From positions 62,001-126,000 of the forward strand of contig NZ_VLKU01000011.1 in assembly GCF_007830335.1 (NCBI RefSeq): a DNA stretch of 64,000 bases, given 5' to 3'. Each line of letters opens with the position of its first letter. The stretch's first letter is position 1. The notes below the pieces were generated by a model that was not told the DNA's origin, ran no database searches, and worked only from the letters and a program-made list of their open reading frames with translations. Shown one piece after another: positions 43,298 to 51,665 of the stretch. This DNA comes from Paracoccus sulfuroxidans (lineage in GTDB: Bacteria; Pseudomonadota; Alphaproteobacteria; Rhodobacterales; Rhodobacteraceae). Made by a program: the position numbers and the translations under genes.

Positions 43298-44578
43298 ATG
43301 TCCGAGAACGCAACGCCTGCCAGCAAGTCCACCGGGCGCTATTCGATCTTTGCCATCGCGCGAGAGGCGATGCGCCTGCACACCGGCTGGAAACAGGCCT
43401 GGGCCAACCCCGAGCCGCGCAAGAAATATCAGGTCGTCATCGTGGGCGCGGGCGGCCACGGGCTGGCGACTGCCTATTACCTGGGCCGGAACTACGGCAT
43501 CACCGATGTCGCGGTGATCGAGAAGGGCTGGCTGGGCGGCGGCAACACCGGGCGGAACACGACGATCATCCGCTCGAACTATCTGCAGGACCCGTCGGCG
43601 GCGATCTATGACAAGGCGCTGAAGCTTTACGAGAATCTGTCGCAGGACCTGAACTACAACGTCATGTTCAGCCCGCGCGGCCTGCTGATGCTGGCCCAGA
43701 CCGAGCATGAGATCCGCGGCTATCGCCGCACGGCCCATGCCAACCATCTGCAGGGCGTCGCGACCGAATGGATCGGGCCGCAGCGCATCAAGGAGATGCT
43801 GCCGATCATCAATATCGACGGTCCGCGCTATCCGGTGCTGGGCGGGCTTTATCAGGCGCGCGGCGGCACGGCGCGGCATGACGCGGTGGCCTGGGGCTAT
43901 GCGCGGGCGTGCTCGGCCATGGGCATGCACATCATCCAGAATTGCGAAGTCACGGGGATCGAGACCGAATTCGGGCAGGTCAAGGCCGTCAACACCGGCA
44001 AGGGCCGGATCGAGTGCAACAATCTGGCGCTGGTCGTCGCGGGCCATTCCTCGCATCTGGCCGAGATGGCGGGCTTCCGGCTGCCGATCGAATCGATCGC
44101 GCTGCAGGCCATGGTCAGCGAGCCGATCAAGCCCTGCTGCGATCTGGTCATCATGGCCAACACGGTGCACGGCTATCTGTCGCAGTCCGACAAGGGCGAG
44201 ATGGTGATCGGCGGCGGCACCGACAGCTTCAACAATTACACGCAGCGCGGCTCGTGGCATCACATCGAAGAAACCGTGCGCGCCCTGATCGAGACCTTCC
44301 CGATGCTGTCGCGGCTGAAGATGCTGCGGCAATGGGGGGGCATCGTGGACATGACGGGCGACCGCTCTCCGATCCTGTCGACGACGCCGGTCAAGAACGT
44401 CTTCGTCAACTGCGGCTGGGGCACGGGCGGCTTCAAGGCCATCCCCGGTTCGGGCTGGGCCATGGCCGAGCTGATCGCCAACGGCCGTCCCGGCCCGCTG
44501 GCCGCCGACTTCGGGCTGAACCGCTTTGTCGAGGGGCGCTTCATCGACGAAAGCGTCGCGGCAGGCGTCGCGCACTAG
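43298..44578 (+). CDS. soxB: Sarcosine oxidase beta subunit
   Basis: Protein of 426 residues, the catalytic subunit of heterotetrameric sarcosine oxidase, which converts sarcosine with tetrahydrofolate and oxygen to glycine, 5,10-methylene-THF and peroxide. VVIVGAGGHGLATAYYLGRNYG binds FAD, GGLYQARGGTARHDAVAWG contains the likely covalent-FMN His, and VFVNCGWGTGGFKAIPGSGW is conserved. ATG 43298 follows GGGGAAGG. The gene begins a soxB ... soxD-A-G cluster with two inserted genes. Confidence 0.95.
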   Translation: MSENATPASKSTGRYSIFAIAREAMRLHTGWKQAWANPEPRKKYQVVIVGAGGHGLATAYYLGRNYGITDVAVIEKGWLGGGNTGRNTTIIRSNYLQDPSAAIYDKALKLYENLSQDLNYNVMFSPRGLLMLAQTEHEIRGYRRTAHANHLQGVATEWIGPQRIKEMLPIINIDGPRYPVLGGLYQARGGTARHDAVAWGYARACSAMGMHIIQNCEVTGIETEFGQVKAVNTGKGRIECNNLALVVAGHSSHLAEMAGFRLPIESIALQAMVSEPIKPCCDLVIMANTVHGYLSQSDKGEMVIGGGTDSFNNYTQRGSWHHIEETVRALIETFPMLSRLKMLRQWGGIVDMTGDRSPILSTTPVKNVFVNCGWGTGGFKAIPGSGWAMAELIANGRPGPLAADFGLNRFVEGRFIDESVAAGVAH

Positions 44579-44732
44579 GCATGGGACGCGCGCTTGAGAT
44601 GGTCGCAAACACGGGCGTTCGGCTAAATTTCGCTGATTTCCGGCAGGTTGCGCCCGATGGCGACACTGTGGGGAACTTCTGCAGCAAAGTTGTATTAGGC
44701 TTGAGACTATCCATGACCAAGGAGCGAACTTC

Positions 44733-44996
44733 ATGGCCGATCCGAACAACAACAACAGCAGCAATCTCTGGCTTATCGTCGGCGTTGTCGTCGTCATCAT
44801 CGTTGGTGTCGTCTGGTACATGTCCGGCAGCAGCACGACGCCTCCGGCTGACACTGGCACCGCGACCGTCGAAACGACCCCGCCGACCGAGTCTGCACCC
44901 GCAACGCCCCCGGCAACCGACGCCCCTGCTGCTGACGCGCCCGCAACTCCGGCTCCGGCCGAGCCTGCAACGCCTGCCGCTCCGTCGTCGAACTGA
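44733..44996 (+). CDS. Small single-helix membrane protein with Pro/Ala/Thr-rich tail
   Basis: Protein of 87 residues: an Asn-rich N-terminus (MADPNNNNSSN), one membrane helix (LWLIVGVVVVIIVGVVWYM) and a tail made of T/P/A/E/D repeats. The tail would lie in the periplasm and looks like a flexible linker. I do not recognise a family. The start has AAGGAG eight bases upstream. It is 154 bases downstream of soxB and followed by two strong hairpins, so it may be an independent transcript inserted in the sox cluster. Confidence 0.7.
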   Translation: MADPNNNNSSNLWLIVGVVVVIIVGVVWYMSGSSTTPPADTGTATVETTPPTESAPATPPATDAPAADAPATPAPAEPATPAAPSSN

Positions 44997-45001
44997 TGCG
45001 G

Positions 45002-45020
45002 TGCGCCGCATTGCGGCGCA
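45002..45020 (+). terminator. Hairpin 1 in the sox cluster
   Basis: TGCGCCGC (45002-45009) and GCGGCGCA (45013-45020) form a perfect 8-bp stem with an ATT loop, five bases after the stop of the small membrane protein. There is no T-tract; it may partly terminate or stabilise. Confidence 0.5.
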
Positions 45021-45030
45021 GCTGACCACC

Positions 45031-45057
45031 CACCAGAGAGCGTTCAGCTCTCTGGTG
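45031..45057 (+). terminator. Hairpin 2 in the sox cluster
   Basis: CACCAGAGAGC (45031-45041) and GCTCTCTGGTG (45047-45057) form a perfect 11-bp stem with a GTTCA loop. It ends 23 bases before the TfoX-like gene. No T-tract follows. Confidence 0.55.
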
Positions 45058-45080
45058 ACCCCGCTGCCGGAGGCGCTGTA

Positions 45081-45413
45081 ATGGCGCGTGATCCGGGGCT
45101 GGAAGAATTGCTGCGGACGGATATCGGCGACCTGCCGGGACTGTCCGAAAAGCCGATGTTCGGCGGCCTGTGCTTCATGGTGAACGGCAATATGATGCAG
45201 TTCGTCCGCGAAGACGGGGCCATGTACCGTGTCGGGAAAACCAACGAAAAAGCCGCTCTGGATCTGCCGGGCACCGAGGCCATGTATCAGCGCGGTGTGC
45301 GCAAGCATGGGCTTGTCTGGCTGTCCGGGGACCAGTTCGACGATGACGACACGCGCCGCATCCTGACGGATCTTGCGCGCGAAAGCGTCCAATCCCTGCC
45401 GCCGAAGGAGTAG
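45081..45413 (+). CDS. TfoX/Sxy N-terminal domain protein
   Basis: Protein of 110 residues of the TfoX N-terminal family, with KPMFGGLCFMVNGNMMQFVREDGAMYRVG and LPGTEAMYQRGVRKHGLVWLSGDQF. TfoX/Sxy regulates competence in Haemophilus, but stand-alone N-terminal domains are widespread and their role is unknown. It lies between the small membrane protein and soxD, and its stop is six bases before the soxD start. Confidence 0.85.
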   Translation: MARDPGLEELLRTDIGDLPGLSEKPMFGGLCFMVNGNMMQFVREDGAMYRVGKTNEKAALDLPGTEAMYQRGVRKHGLVWLSGDQFDDDDTRRILTDLARESVQSLPPKE

Positions 45414-45419
45414 TTCCCC

Positions 45420-45773
45420 ATGCTGACCCTGACCTGCCCCTATTGCGGCATCAGCGCCGAAGAAACCGAGCTGCAGGCCGGTGGCGAGGCGCATCTGAAG
45501 CGCTTTGGCCCCGGATCGTCGGATACGGAATTCGAGGCCTATATGTTCGCCCGCAAGAACCCCAAGGGCGTGCATTTCGAACGCTGGCGGCACGCCTATG
45601 GCTGCGGCAAATGGTTCCTGACCGCCCGCGACACCGCGACGCTGCAGGTCTTCGGGACCTATTCCGCCCAGACGCCGCAGCCCACGCCCGAGATTATCGC
45701 CGCCATTCAGGCGGCCCGCCCGGACTGGCACCCGGACGGGGATGCCGTGAACCTTCAATCCTCCAAGGGCTGA
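45420..45773 (+). CDS. soxD: Sarcosine oxidase delta subunit
   Basis: Protein of 117 residues with a zinc site in LTCPYCGISAEETEL and the conserved HAYGCGKWFLTARDTATLQVFGTY. The delta subunit is structural in the heterotetramer. It is followed by soxA with four bases between, so the pair is co-transcribed. The last 25 residues are Pro/Ala-rich and unlike the compact core. Confidence 0.93.
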   Translation: MLTLTCPYCGISAEETELQAGGEAHLKRFGPGSSDTEFEAYMFARKNPKGVHFERWRHAYGCGKWFLTARDTATLQVFGTYSAQTPQPTPEIIAAIQAARPDWHPDGDAVNLQSSKG

Positions 45774-45777
45774 TCCC

Positions 45778-48708
45778 ATGACCGAGACCGGACCTTTCCG
45801 TTTGCCGCAGGGCGGCCGCCTGATCGACCGCGCCTATCAGCTTCCCTTCCGCTTCGACGGCCGCCAGCTGCGCGGCGTTCAGGGCGACACGCTCGCCTCG
45901 GCCCTGCTGGCCAGCGGCCAGTTGATGATGGGGCGCAGCTTCAAATATCACCGCCCGCGCGGCCCCGTCGCCTCGGGCGCGGAAGAGCCGAACGCGCTTC
46001 TGGGTCTTGGTCAGGGCGGCCGGTTCGAGCCGAACCAGCGCGCCACCACCACCCCGCTGGTCGGCGGTATGGTGACGACCAGCCAGAACGCCTGGCCCAG
46101 CCTGAACGTCGACATCGGCGCGGTGAACAACTGGCTCTATCGTTTCTTCCCGGCGGGCTTCTATTACAAGACCTTCATCCATCCCCGGCCCGCATGGAAG
46201 CACCTGTTCGAACCGATCATCCGCCGCTCGGCCGGTCTGGGGAAGGCGCCCACGCAAGCAGACCCGGACAAATATGAACAGGCCTACGGCTTTGCCGATC
46301 TGGTCGTGGTGGGCGGTGGCATCGCCGGCCTGCAGGCCGCAGCCGAGGCCGCACGCAAGGGCGGCACCGTGCTGGTGCTGGAGCAGACGCCGAACTGGGG
46401 CGGGCGCACGCCGACCGACCATGCCGACGGGCAGGCGCGGATCGACGCGCTGGTGGCCGAGCTTTCGGCCCTGTCGAACGTCACCCTGCGCCGCAACACC
46501 ATGGCGACCGGGCTTTACGATCACGGCTATCTGCTGGCGCGCGAGGCGCTGGCCGATCATGACCCGAATGCCGGCATTCCGCGCCAGCGCCTGTGGCGCA
46601 TCCGCGCGGGCCATGTGCTGATCGCGACCGGCGCGCTGGAGCGGCCCCTGTCCTTCGCGGGCAATGATGTGCCGGGCGTGATCCTGGCCTCGGCCGTGCG
46701 CGATTTCATCAACGATTACGCCGTGGCCCCCGGTCGCCGCATCGTCGTCGTCACCAACAATGACGACGCCTATCGCACCGCGCTGACGGCGCTGGATGCG
46801 GGACTAACCGTGCCCGCCGTGATCGACGCCCGCACCGTGGCGAACGGCCCGCTGGTCGAGGCCGTGCGCGCCCGTGGGGTCCGCGTGCTGATCGGCTCGG
46901 CCATCGCCGGGATCAAGGGCGGTCGCGGGGTCGAAGGCGTCAAGGTCTGCGCGCATAACGGCTCGGGCGAGGTGACCGAGGTGATCGAGGCCGATTGCGT
47001 CGCCATGTCGGGCGGCTGGTCCCCCGTCGTCCACCTGTGGAGCCATTGCGGCGGCAAACTGAACTGGAGCGACAGCGCCGCCATGTTCTCGCCCGATCCG
47101 AACCGCCCGCCGACCGGGGCCGACGGCAAGGCCATGGCCAGCGTCGAAGGGGCCGCCTCCGGCGATCTGGCGGTGGCCGGGCTGACCGGCGCAGCGGACG
47201 AGGCAGCGATCCTGCCCGTCTGGGTGATGCCGGTCCACGCCACCCGCAAGATGAAGTTCAAGATGTGGCTGGATTTCCAGAATGACGTGAAGGTCTCGGA
47301 CGTCGAGCTGGCCGCGCAGGAAGGCTATCAAAGCGTCGAGCATACCAAGCGCTACACCACGCTGGGCATGGCGACCGATCAGGGCAAGGTCAGCAATATC
47401 AACGGCCTCGCGGTGCTGTCGAAGGCGCTGAGCCAGCCCATCCCTGCCACCGGCACGACCACCTTCCGCCCGCCCTATACGCCGCTGACGCTGGGCACCA
47501 TTGCCGCCGAGGCGCGGGGCGAGATCTTCCAGCCCCTGCGCAAGACCCCGATGCACGACTGGCACCAGATGCGCGGTGCTTTCTTCGAGCCGGTCGGCCT
47601 CTGGCGGCGCGCCTATTGCTATCCGGCGCAGGGCGAAAGCCATGCCGAGGCCGTGGCGCGAGAGATCCGCGCCGTGCGGGGCGGCGTGGGCATGCTCGAC
47701 GCCTCGACGCTGGGCAAGATCATCGTCAAGGGCCCCGACGCGGGCAAGTTCCTTGACATGATGTACACCAACCTCATGTCCAGCCTGCCGGTCGGCAAAT
47801 GCCGCTATGGGCTGATGTGTTCAGAAAACGGCTTCCTGATGGACGACGGCGTCGTCGTGCGCCTGTCGGACGACAGCTTCCTTGTCCACACCACTACTGG
47901 CGGGGCCGACCGCATCCACGGCCATTTCGAGGATTGGCTGCAATGCGAATGGTGGGACTGGAAGGTCTACACCGCCAATGTGACCGAGCAATGGGCGCAG
48001 ATCGCCGTCGCCGGTCCCAAGGCCCGCACCCTGCTGGAGCGGCTGGGCGGCATGGATCTGTCGGCCGATGCGCTGCCCTTCATGGGCTGCGCCGAGGGCG
48101 AGCTGGCTGGCATCCCCGCCCGCGTCTATCGCATCAGCTTCTCGGGTGAGCTGTCCTTTGAAATCGCCGTGCCCGCCAATCGCGGCCGCGAGCTGTGGGA
48201 CAAACTCTACGAACTCGGCAGCGATCTGGGCGTGACGCCCTATGGCACCGAGGCCATGCACATCATGCGCGCCGAAAAGGGCTTCATCATGATCGGCGAT
48301 GAAACCGACGGTACCGTGATCCCGCAGGATCTGGGGCTGGGCTGGGCGATCTCGAAGAAAAAGCCCGACTATCTGGGCAAGCGCGCGCAGGAACGCAGCT
48401 TCATGACCTCGCCGGATCGCTGGCAGCTGGTCGGGCTGGAAAGCGTCGATGGCGTGATGATCCCCGATGGCGCCTATGCCGTGGCCGAGGGTGCGAACGC
48501 CAATGGCCAGCGCAACACGCAGGGTCGCGTCACCTCGACCTATATCTCGCCCACGCTGAACAAGCCCATCGCCATGGGGTTGGTGCATCGCGGCCCCTCC
48601 CGCATGGGCGAGATCCTTGAATTCACCAATCCGGGCGGTGAGCCGGTAAAGGCGCGGATCTGCGATCCGGTCTTCTTTGACAAGGAAGGAACGCGGGCCA
48701 ATGGCTGA
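45778..48708 (+). CDS. soxA: Sarcosine oxidase alpha subunit
   Basis: Protein of 976 residues: an N-terminal ferredoxin-like region (FRFDGRQLRGVQGDTLASALLASG), an NAD-binding Rossmann domain (VVGGGIAGLQAAAEAARKGG near residue 178), and a C-terminal aminomethyltransferase-like folate-binding domain (from about residue 590, ending VKARICDPVFFDKEG). It supplies the tetrahydrofolate site and NAD. Length is typical. The stop overlaps the soxG start by eight bases. Confidence 0.95.
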   Translation: MTETGPFRLPQGGRLIDRAYQLPFRFDGRQLRGVQGDTLASALLASGQLMMGRSFKYHRPRGPVASGAEEPNALLGLGQGGRFEPNQRATTTPLVGGMVTTSQNAWPSLNVDIGAVNNWLYRFFPAGFYYKTFIHPRPAWKHLFEPIIRRSAGLGKAPTQADPDKYEQAYGFADLVVVGGGIAGLQAAAEAARKGGTVLVLEQTPNWGGRTPTDHADGQARIDALVAELSALSNVTLRRNTMATGLYDHGYLLAREALADHDPNAGIPRQRLWRIRAGHVLIATGALERPLSFAGNDVPGVILASAVRDFINDYAVAPGRRIVVVTNNDDAYRTALTALDAGLTVPAVIDARTVANGPLVEAVRARGVRVLIGSAIAGIKGGRGVEGVKVCAHNGSGEVTEVIEADCVAMSGGWSPVVHLWSHCGGKLNWSDSAAMFSPDPNRPPTGADGKAMASVEGAASGDLAVAGLTGAADEAAILPVWVMPVHATRKMKFKMWLDFQNDVKVSDVELAAQEGYQSVEHTKRYTTLGMATDQGKVSNINGLAVLSKALSQPIPATGTTTFRPPYTPLTLGTIAAEARGEIFQPLRKTPMHDWHQMRGAFFEPVGLWRRAYCYPAQGESHAEAVAREIRAVRGGVGMLDASTLGKIIVKGPDAGKFLDMMYTNLMSSLPVGKCRYGLMCSENGFLMDDGVVVRLSDDSFLVHTTTGGADRIHGHFEDWLQCEWWDWKVYTANVTEQWAQIAVAGPKARTLLERLGGMDLSADALPFMGCAEGELAGIPARVYRISFSGELSFEIAVPANRGRELWDKLYELGSDLGVTPYGTEAMHIMRAEKGFIMIGDETDGTVIPQDLGLGWAISKKKPDYLGKRAQERSFMTSPDRWQLVGLESVDGVMIPDGAYAVAEGANANGQRNTQGRVTSTYISPTLNKPIAMGLVHRGPSRMGEILEFTNPGGEPVKARICDPVFFDKEGTRANG

Positions 48709-49219
48709 AGCGCTGGCAAAAATCTCGCAGGTGCAGGGTCTGGGCATGATCCAGATCCGCGCCAACCTGCTCCGCTCGGGCGAGGTGATCGCGCGGGCCG
48801 TCGATCTGGTCCTGCCCGCACCCATGCTGACCACGCGGCAGGGCGAGCGAATGCTGGGCTGGATGTCGCCCGATGAGCTGATCCTGATCGCCCCCCAGCC
48901 TCAGATCGCGGGGCTGCTGGCCGCGCTTGAAGAGGCGCTTGAGGGGCATCACGCGCTGGTCGTCGATGTCTCGGACATGCGGGTGGTCTTCGACATTCAG
49001 GGTGCGCGCGCCGATCAGGCGTTGGCGAAGCTTTGCCCCGCCGATGCCGCGAACCTGCCCGAGGCGGGCCTGCGCCGGACCCGCGCCGCGCAGGCGGCCT
49101 GCGGTTTCTGGCGTCACGGGCAGGGGTTCCGGCTGATGGGCTTCCGCTCGGTCGCGGATTACCTGCGCGGCATCCTCGAAGGTGCGGCGGCCCCCGGCAC
49201 GCATCTCGACCCCCGCTGA
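48701..49219 (+). CDS. soxG: Sarcosine oxidase gamma subunit
   Basis: Protein of 172 residues, the small gamma subunit, with GMIQIRANLLRSGEVIARAV, the LGWMSPDELILIAP motif, LVVDVSDMRVVFDIQGA and GFRLMGFRSVADYLRGIL. It shares the GcvT-like fold and completes the heterotetramer. ATG 48701 overlaps soxA by eight bases. A hairpin follows at 49227-49250. Confidence 0.92.
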   Translation: MAEALAKISQVQGLGMIQIRANLLRSGEVIARAVDLVLPAPMLTTRQGERMLGWMSPDELILIAPQPQIAGLLAALEEALEGHHALVVDVSDMRVVFDIQGARADQALAKLCPADAANLPEAGLRRTRAAQAACGFWRHGQGFRLMGFRSVADYLRGILEGAAAPGTHLDPR

Positions 49220-49226
49220 CATTACC

Positions 49227-49250
49227 GCTCGCGGGCAATTCCCCGCGAGC
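49227..49250 (+). terminator. Possible terminator hairpin after soxG
   Basis: GCTCGCGGG (49227-49235) pairs perfectly with CCCGCGAGC (49242-49250) over CAATTC. The stem is strong; the T-tract is missing. Confidence 0.5.
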
Positions 49251-49325
49251 CGCCCGTTCTCGGGCTTGAGACGCGCGCCCCGCCATGCGACCTAGCAGGG
49301 GACGTCCCCGGGAAAGTCTCAGCCC

Positions 49326-49760
49326 ATGCGCGCCCTCACCGCTAGCCTTCTTGCGACCCTCGCCCTTTCGACACCGCTTGCGGCGCAAGAGGAACGGCCA
49401 GCCCCGCCCCGCCCGGTGGTGATGCTCTGCGAGCTGATCGACGAATCGCATTCCGGCTGGGTGCCCGAGTTCGTCATGCTGACGCGTCAGGCCTCGGGCC
49501 GGATCGAGGTCTTCGACACCATCCTGCACCAGCTGATCGGCAAGCCCATTCAGGCGCAGATCACCCAGGACAGCCGCCGCAGCCGCACCTATGGCTGGGC
49601 GCTGGCGGGCGTGCGCAACGGCTCGGGCCAATGGGCCGAACGCATGGATTTCCGGCTTGTACTGCGCAAGGCCGACGGCACGGTGACGATGCAGGTCACG
49701 GTCGCGGGCTTCGACAACACGATGCAGGGGCAGGGCCAGTGCATCACGCCCACGCGCTGA
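49326..49760 (+). CDS. Hypothetical secreted protein
   Basis: Protein of 144 residues with a signal peptide (MRALTASLLATLALSTPLAAQ) and a small beta-rich domain: VVMLCELIDESHSGWVPEFVML, then GWALAGVRNGSGQWAERMDF and a second Cys in GQGQCITPTR. The two Cys could form a disulfide. No family recognised. It stands alone between soxG and the superoxide dismutase gene. Confidence 0.7.
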   Translation: MRALTASLLATLALSTPLAAQEERPAPPRPVVMLCELIDESHSGWVPEFVMLTRQASGRIEVFDTILHQLIGKPIQAQITQDSRRSRTYGWALAGVRNGSGQWAERMDFRLVLRKADGTVTMQVTVAGFDNTMQGQGQCITPTR

Positions 49761-49898
49761 GACCTGATCCGCCCGGCCCCGGACGGGCTTGCGGAACGCT
49801 TGGCGATGCCCCACGTTACTTCCCGGATGGCGGGACTTCCCCCCGTGCTTGTCCTGTGTCAGACATTCATCCAAGAAATATCTGGAAAGGAAACAGAA

Positions 49899-50498
49899 AT
49901 GGCTTTCACGCTTCCCGATCTGCCCTATGCACATGACGCGCTGGCTGCAGGCGGCATGTCCAAGGAAACGCTCGAGTATCACCACGACAAGCACCACAAG
50001 GCCTATGTCGACAAGCTGAACGAGCTGATCGCCGGTACCGAATGGGAAGGCAAATCGCTCGAGGACATCGTCACCGGCACCTATAACAAGACCGCCGTGG
50101 CGCAGAACGGCATCTTCAACAACGCCTCGCAGCACTGGAACCACAGCCAGTTCTGGGAAATGATGGGCGCGGGCAAGAACACCATTCCGGGCAATCTGGA
50201 AAAGGCGCTGACCGAGGCCTTCGGCTCGGTCGATGAGTTCAAGAAGAAGTTCTCGGAAGCCGGCGTCGGCCAGTTCGGTTCGGGCTGGGCCTGGCTCGTG
50301 AAGAACGCCGATGGCAGCCTTGCGATCACCAAGACCGAAAACGGCGTGAACCCGCTCTGCTTCGGCCAGACCGCGCTTCTGGGCTGCGATGTGTGGGAAC
50401 ACTCCTATTACATCGACTTCCGCAACGCGCGTCCGAAGTACCTCGAAAACTTCCTGAACAATCTGGTGAACTGGGAAAACGTGGCCTCGCGCTACTGA
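49899..50498 (+). CDS. sodB: Superoxide dismutase (Fe-type)
   Basis: Protein of 199 residues that dismutates superoxide. Metal ligands are in YHHDKHHKAYVDKLN, FNNASQHWNHSQFW and GCDVWEHSYYIDF. The Gln in NNASQHWNH, together with GSGWAWLVKN, indicates the iron rather than manganese type, although cambialistic forms exist. ATG 49899 (MAFTLPDLPYAHDAL) follows GGAAAGGAAA; the frame is open upstream but there is no reason to use it. A terminator follows. Confidence 0.95.
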   Translation: MAFTLPDLPYAHDALAAGGMSKETLEYHHDKHHKAYVDKLNELIAGTEWEGKSLEDIVTGTYNKTAVAQNGIFNNASQHWNHSQFWEMMGAGKNTIPGNLEKALTEAFGSVDEFKKKFSEAGVGQFGSGWAWLVKNADGSLAITKTENGVNPLCFGQTALLGCDVWEHSYYIDFRNARPKYLENFLNNLVNWENVASRY

Positions 50499-50520
50499 TC
50501 CCGACCCGACACCGATCCCG

Positions 50521-50548
50521 AAGGCCCGCCCCAACCGGCGGGCCTTTT
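50521..50548 (+). terminator. Rho-independent terminator of sodB
   Basis: GGCCCGCC (50523-50530) pairs with GGCGGGCC (50537-50544) over CCAACC, flanked by AA and TTTT. Confidence 0.9.
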
Positions 50549-50570
50549 CGCATCCCCCATTTCTTCGTTG

Positions 50571-50619
50571 CCGAAATACCCCGGGGGAGGCGCGCCCGCG
50601 CGCCGGGGGCAGCGCCCCC
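50571..50619 (+). repeat. Dispersed two-hairpin repeat, copy 2
   Basis: CCGAAATACCCCGGGGG is followed by a GGCGCGC-CC-GCGCGCC hairpin and GGGGGC-AGC-GCCCCC at 50605-50619. The layout is the same as at 33322-33365, and in the same orientation. It lies just after the sodB terminator. Confidence 0.75.
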
Positions 50620-50682
50620 ATCTGCTCTTGCCTCCACCCCGGAAGCGGCGCACATCTCGCGCGGTGGCAAAGGATCAAAACC

Positions 50683-51591
50683 ATGTCGGAATGGACCAAG
50701 GGCTTCTGGGCAATGATCGCGGTCTGCGTGACCTGGGGGTTCGCGCCGCTCTTCTATCGCCAGCTGTCCTCGGTCGATGTGCTCGATGTGCTGGCCAACC
50801 GGACCATCTGGTCGCTGGCCCTCTTCCTGATCATTCTCGGCCTGCAGGGCCGATTGGATGAACTCAGGCAAGCGCTGACCGGCCCCTATCTCGGGCGGAT
50901 CATCTTTGCCGCGATCACCATTTCGATCAACTGGGGCGTCTATATCTGGTCGGTGCAGGCGGGCCATGTGGTGGAAAGCTCGCTCGGCTATTACATCTTC
51001 CCGCTGGTCGCCGTGCTTCTGGGCGTCGTCGTCTTCCGCGAGCGCCTGGCCCCGATGCAGGCGCTGGCCGTGGGGCTTGCGGTGGCGGCGGTGCTGGTGC
51101 TGACCTGGGGCCTTGGCGTGACGCCTTGGGTCAGCCTGACGCTGGCCGTCAGCTTCGGCCTTTACGGCATGGCCAAGAAGGCGCTGCCGATCGCCCCGGT
51201 GGTCTCGGTCGCCTGCGAGGTCGTGCTGCTTCTGCCGCTCGCCGTGGGCTGGCTGGTCCTGCAAAAGCTGCATCTGGTCCCCGGATCGCTGGCTGCGCCA
51301 GTGGCCTTCGGCAGCAGCCTCTCGATCTCGCTTCTCTTGATGGCTTCGGGTCTGGTGACGGCGGTGCCGCTGATCCTCTTCAGCTATGCCACCCAGCGGC
51401 TCGAGATGGCGACCGTCGGCCTCATGCAATATCTGAACCCGACGCTGCAGTTCTTCTGCGCCGTCGCAATTTTTGGTGAGCCCTTCACCCGCTGGCACCT
51501 GATTGCCTTCAGTCTGATCTGGCTGGCTCTGGGCGTTTACTCGACCTCGGCCATGCGCCAAAGCCGGGTGGGGGTGGGTGCAAACGGTTGA
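50683..51591 (+). CDS. rarD: EamA family transporter RarD
   Basis: Inner-membrane protein of 302 residues with about ten helices and the RarD pattern: TKGFWAMIAVCVTWGFAPLFYRQL, LANRTIWSLAL, NWGVYIWSVQAGHVVESSLGYYIFPL and ALSFGLYG-like AVSFGLYGMAKKALP. Related to the DMT superfamily; named for chloramphenicol sensitivity but the substrate is unknown. Confidence 0.93.
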   Translation: MSEWTKGFWAMIAVCVTWGFAPLFYRQLSSVDVLDVLANRTIWSLALFLIILGLQGRLDELRQALTGPYLGRIIFAAITISINWGVYIWSVQAGHVVESSLGYYIFPLVAVLLGVVVFRERLAPMQALAVGLAVAAVLVLTWGLGVTPWVSLTLAVSFGLYGMAKKALPIAPVVSVACEVVLLLPLAVGWLVLQKLHLVPGSLAAPVAFGSSLSISLLLMASGLVTAVPLILFSYATQRLEMATVGLMQYLNPTLQFFCAVAIFGEPFTRWHLIAFSLIWLALGVYSTSAMRQSRVGVGANG

Positions 51592-51665
51592 TTCCGCCCC
51601 ATCAGCGGCATTGGCAATCCCCCGAAAGCCCGTATAGAAGAACCTGAAAGACCAGCGGGGACGAC

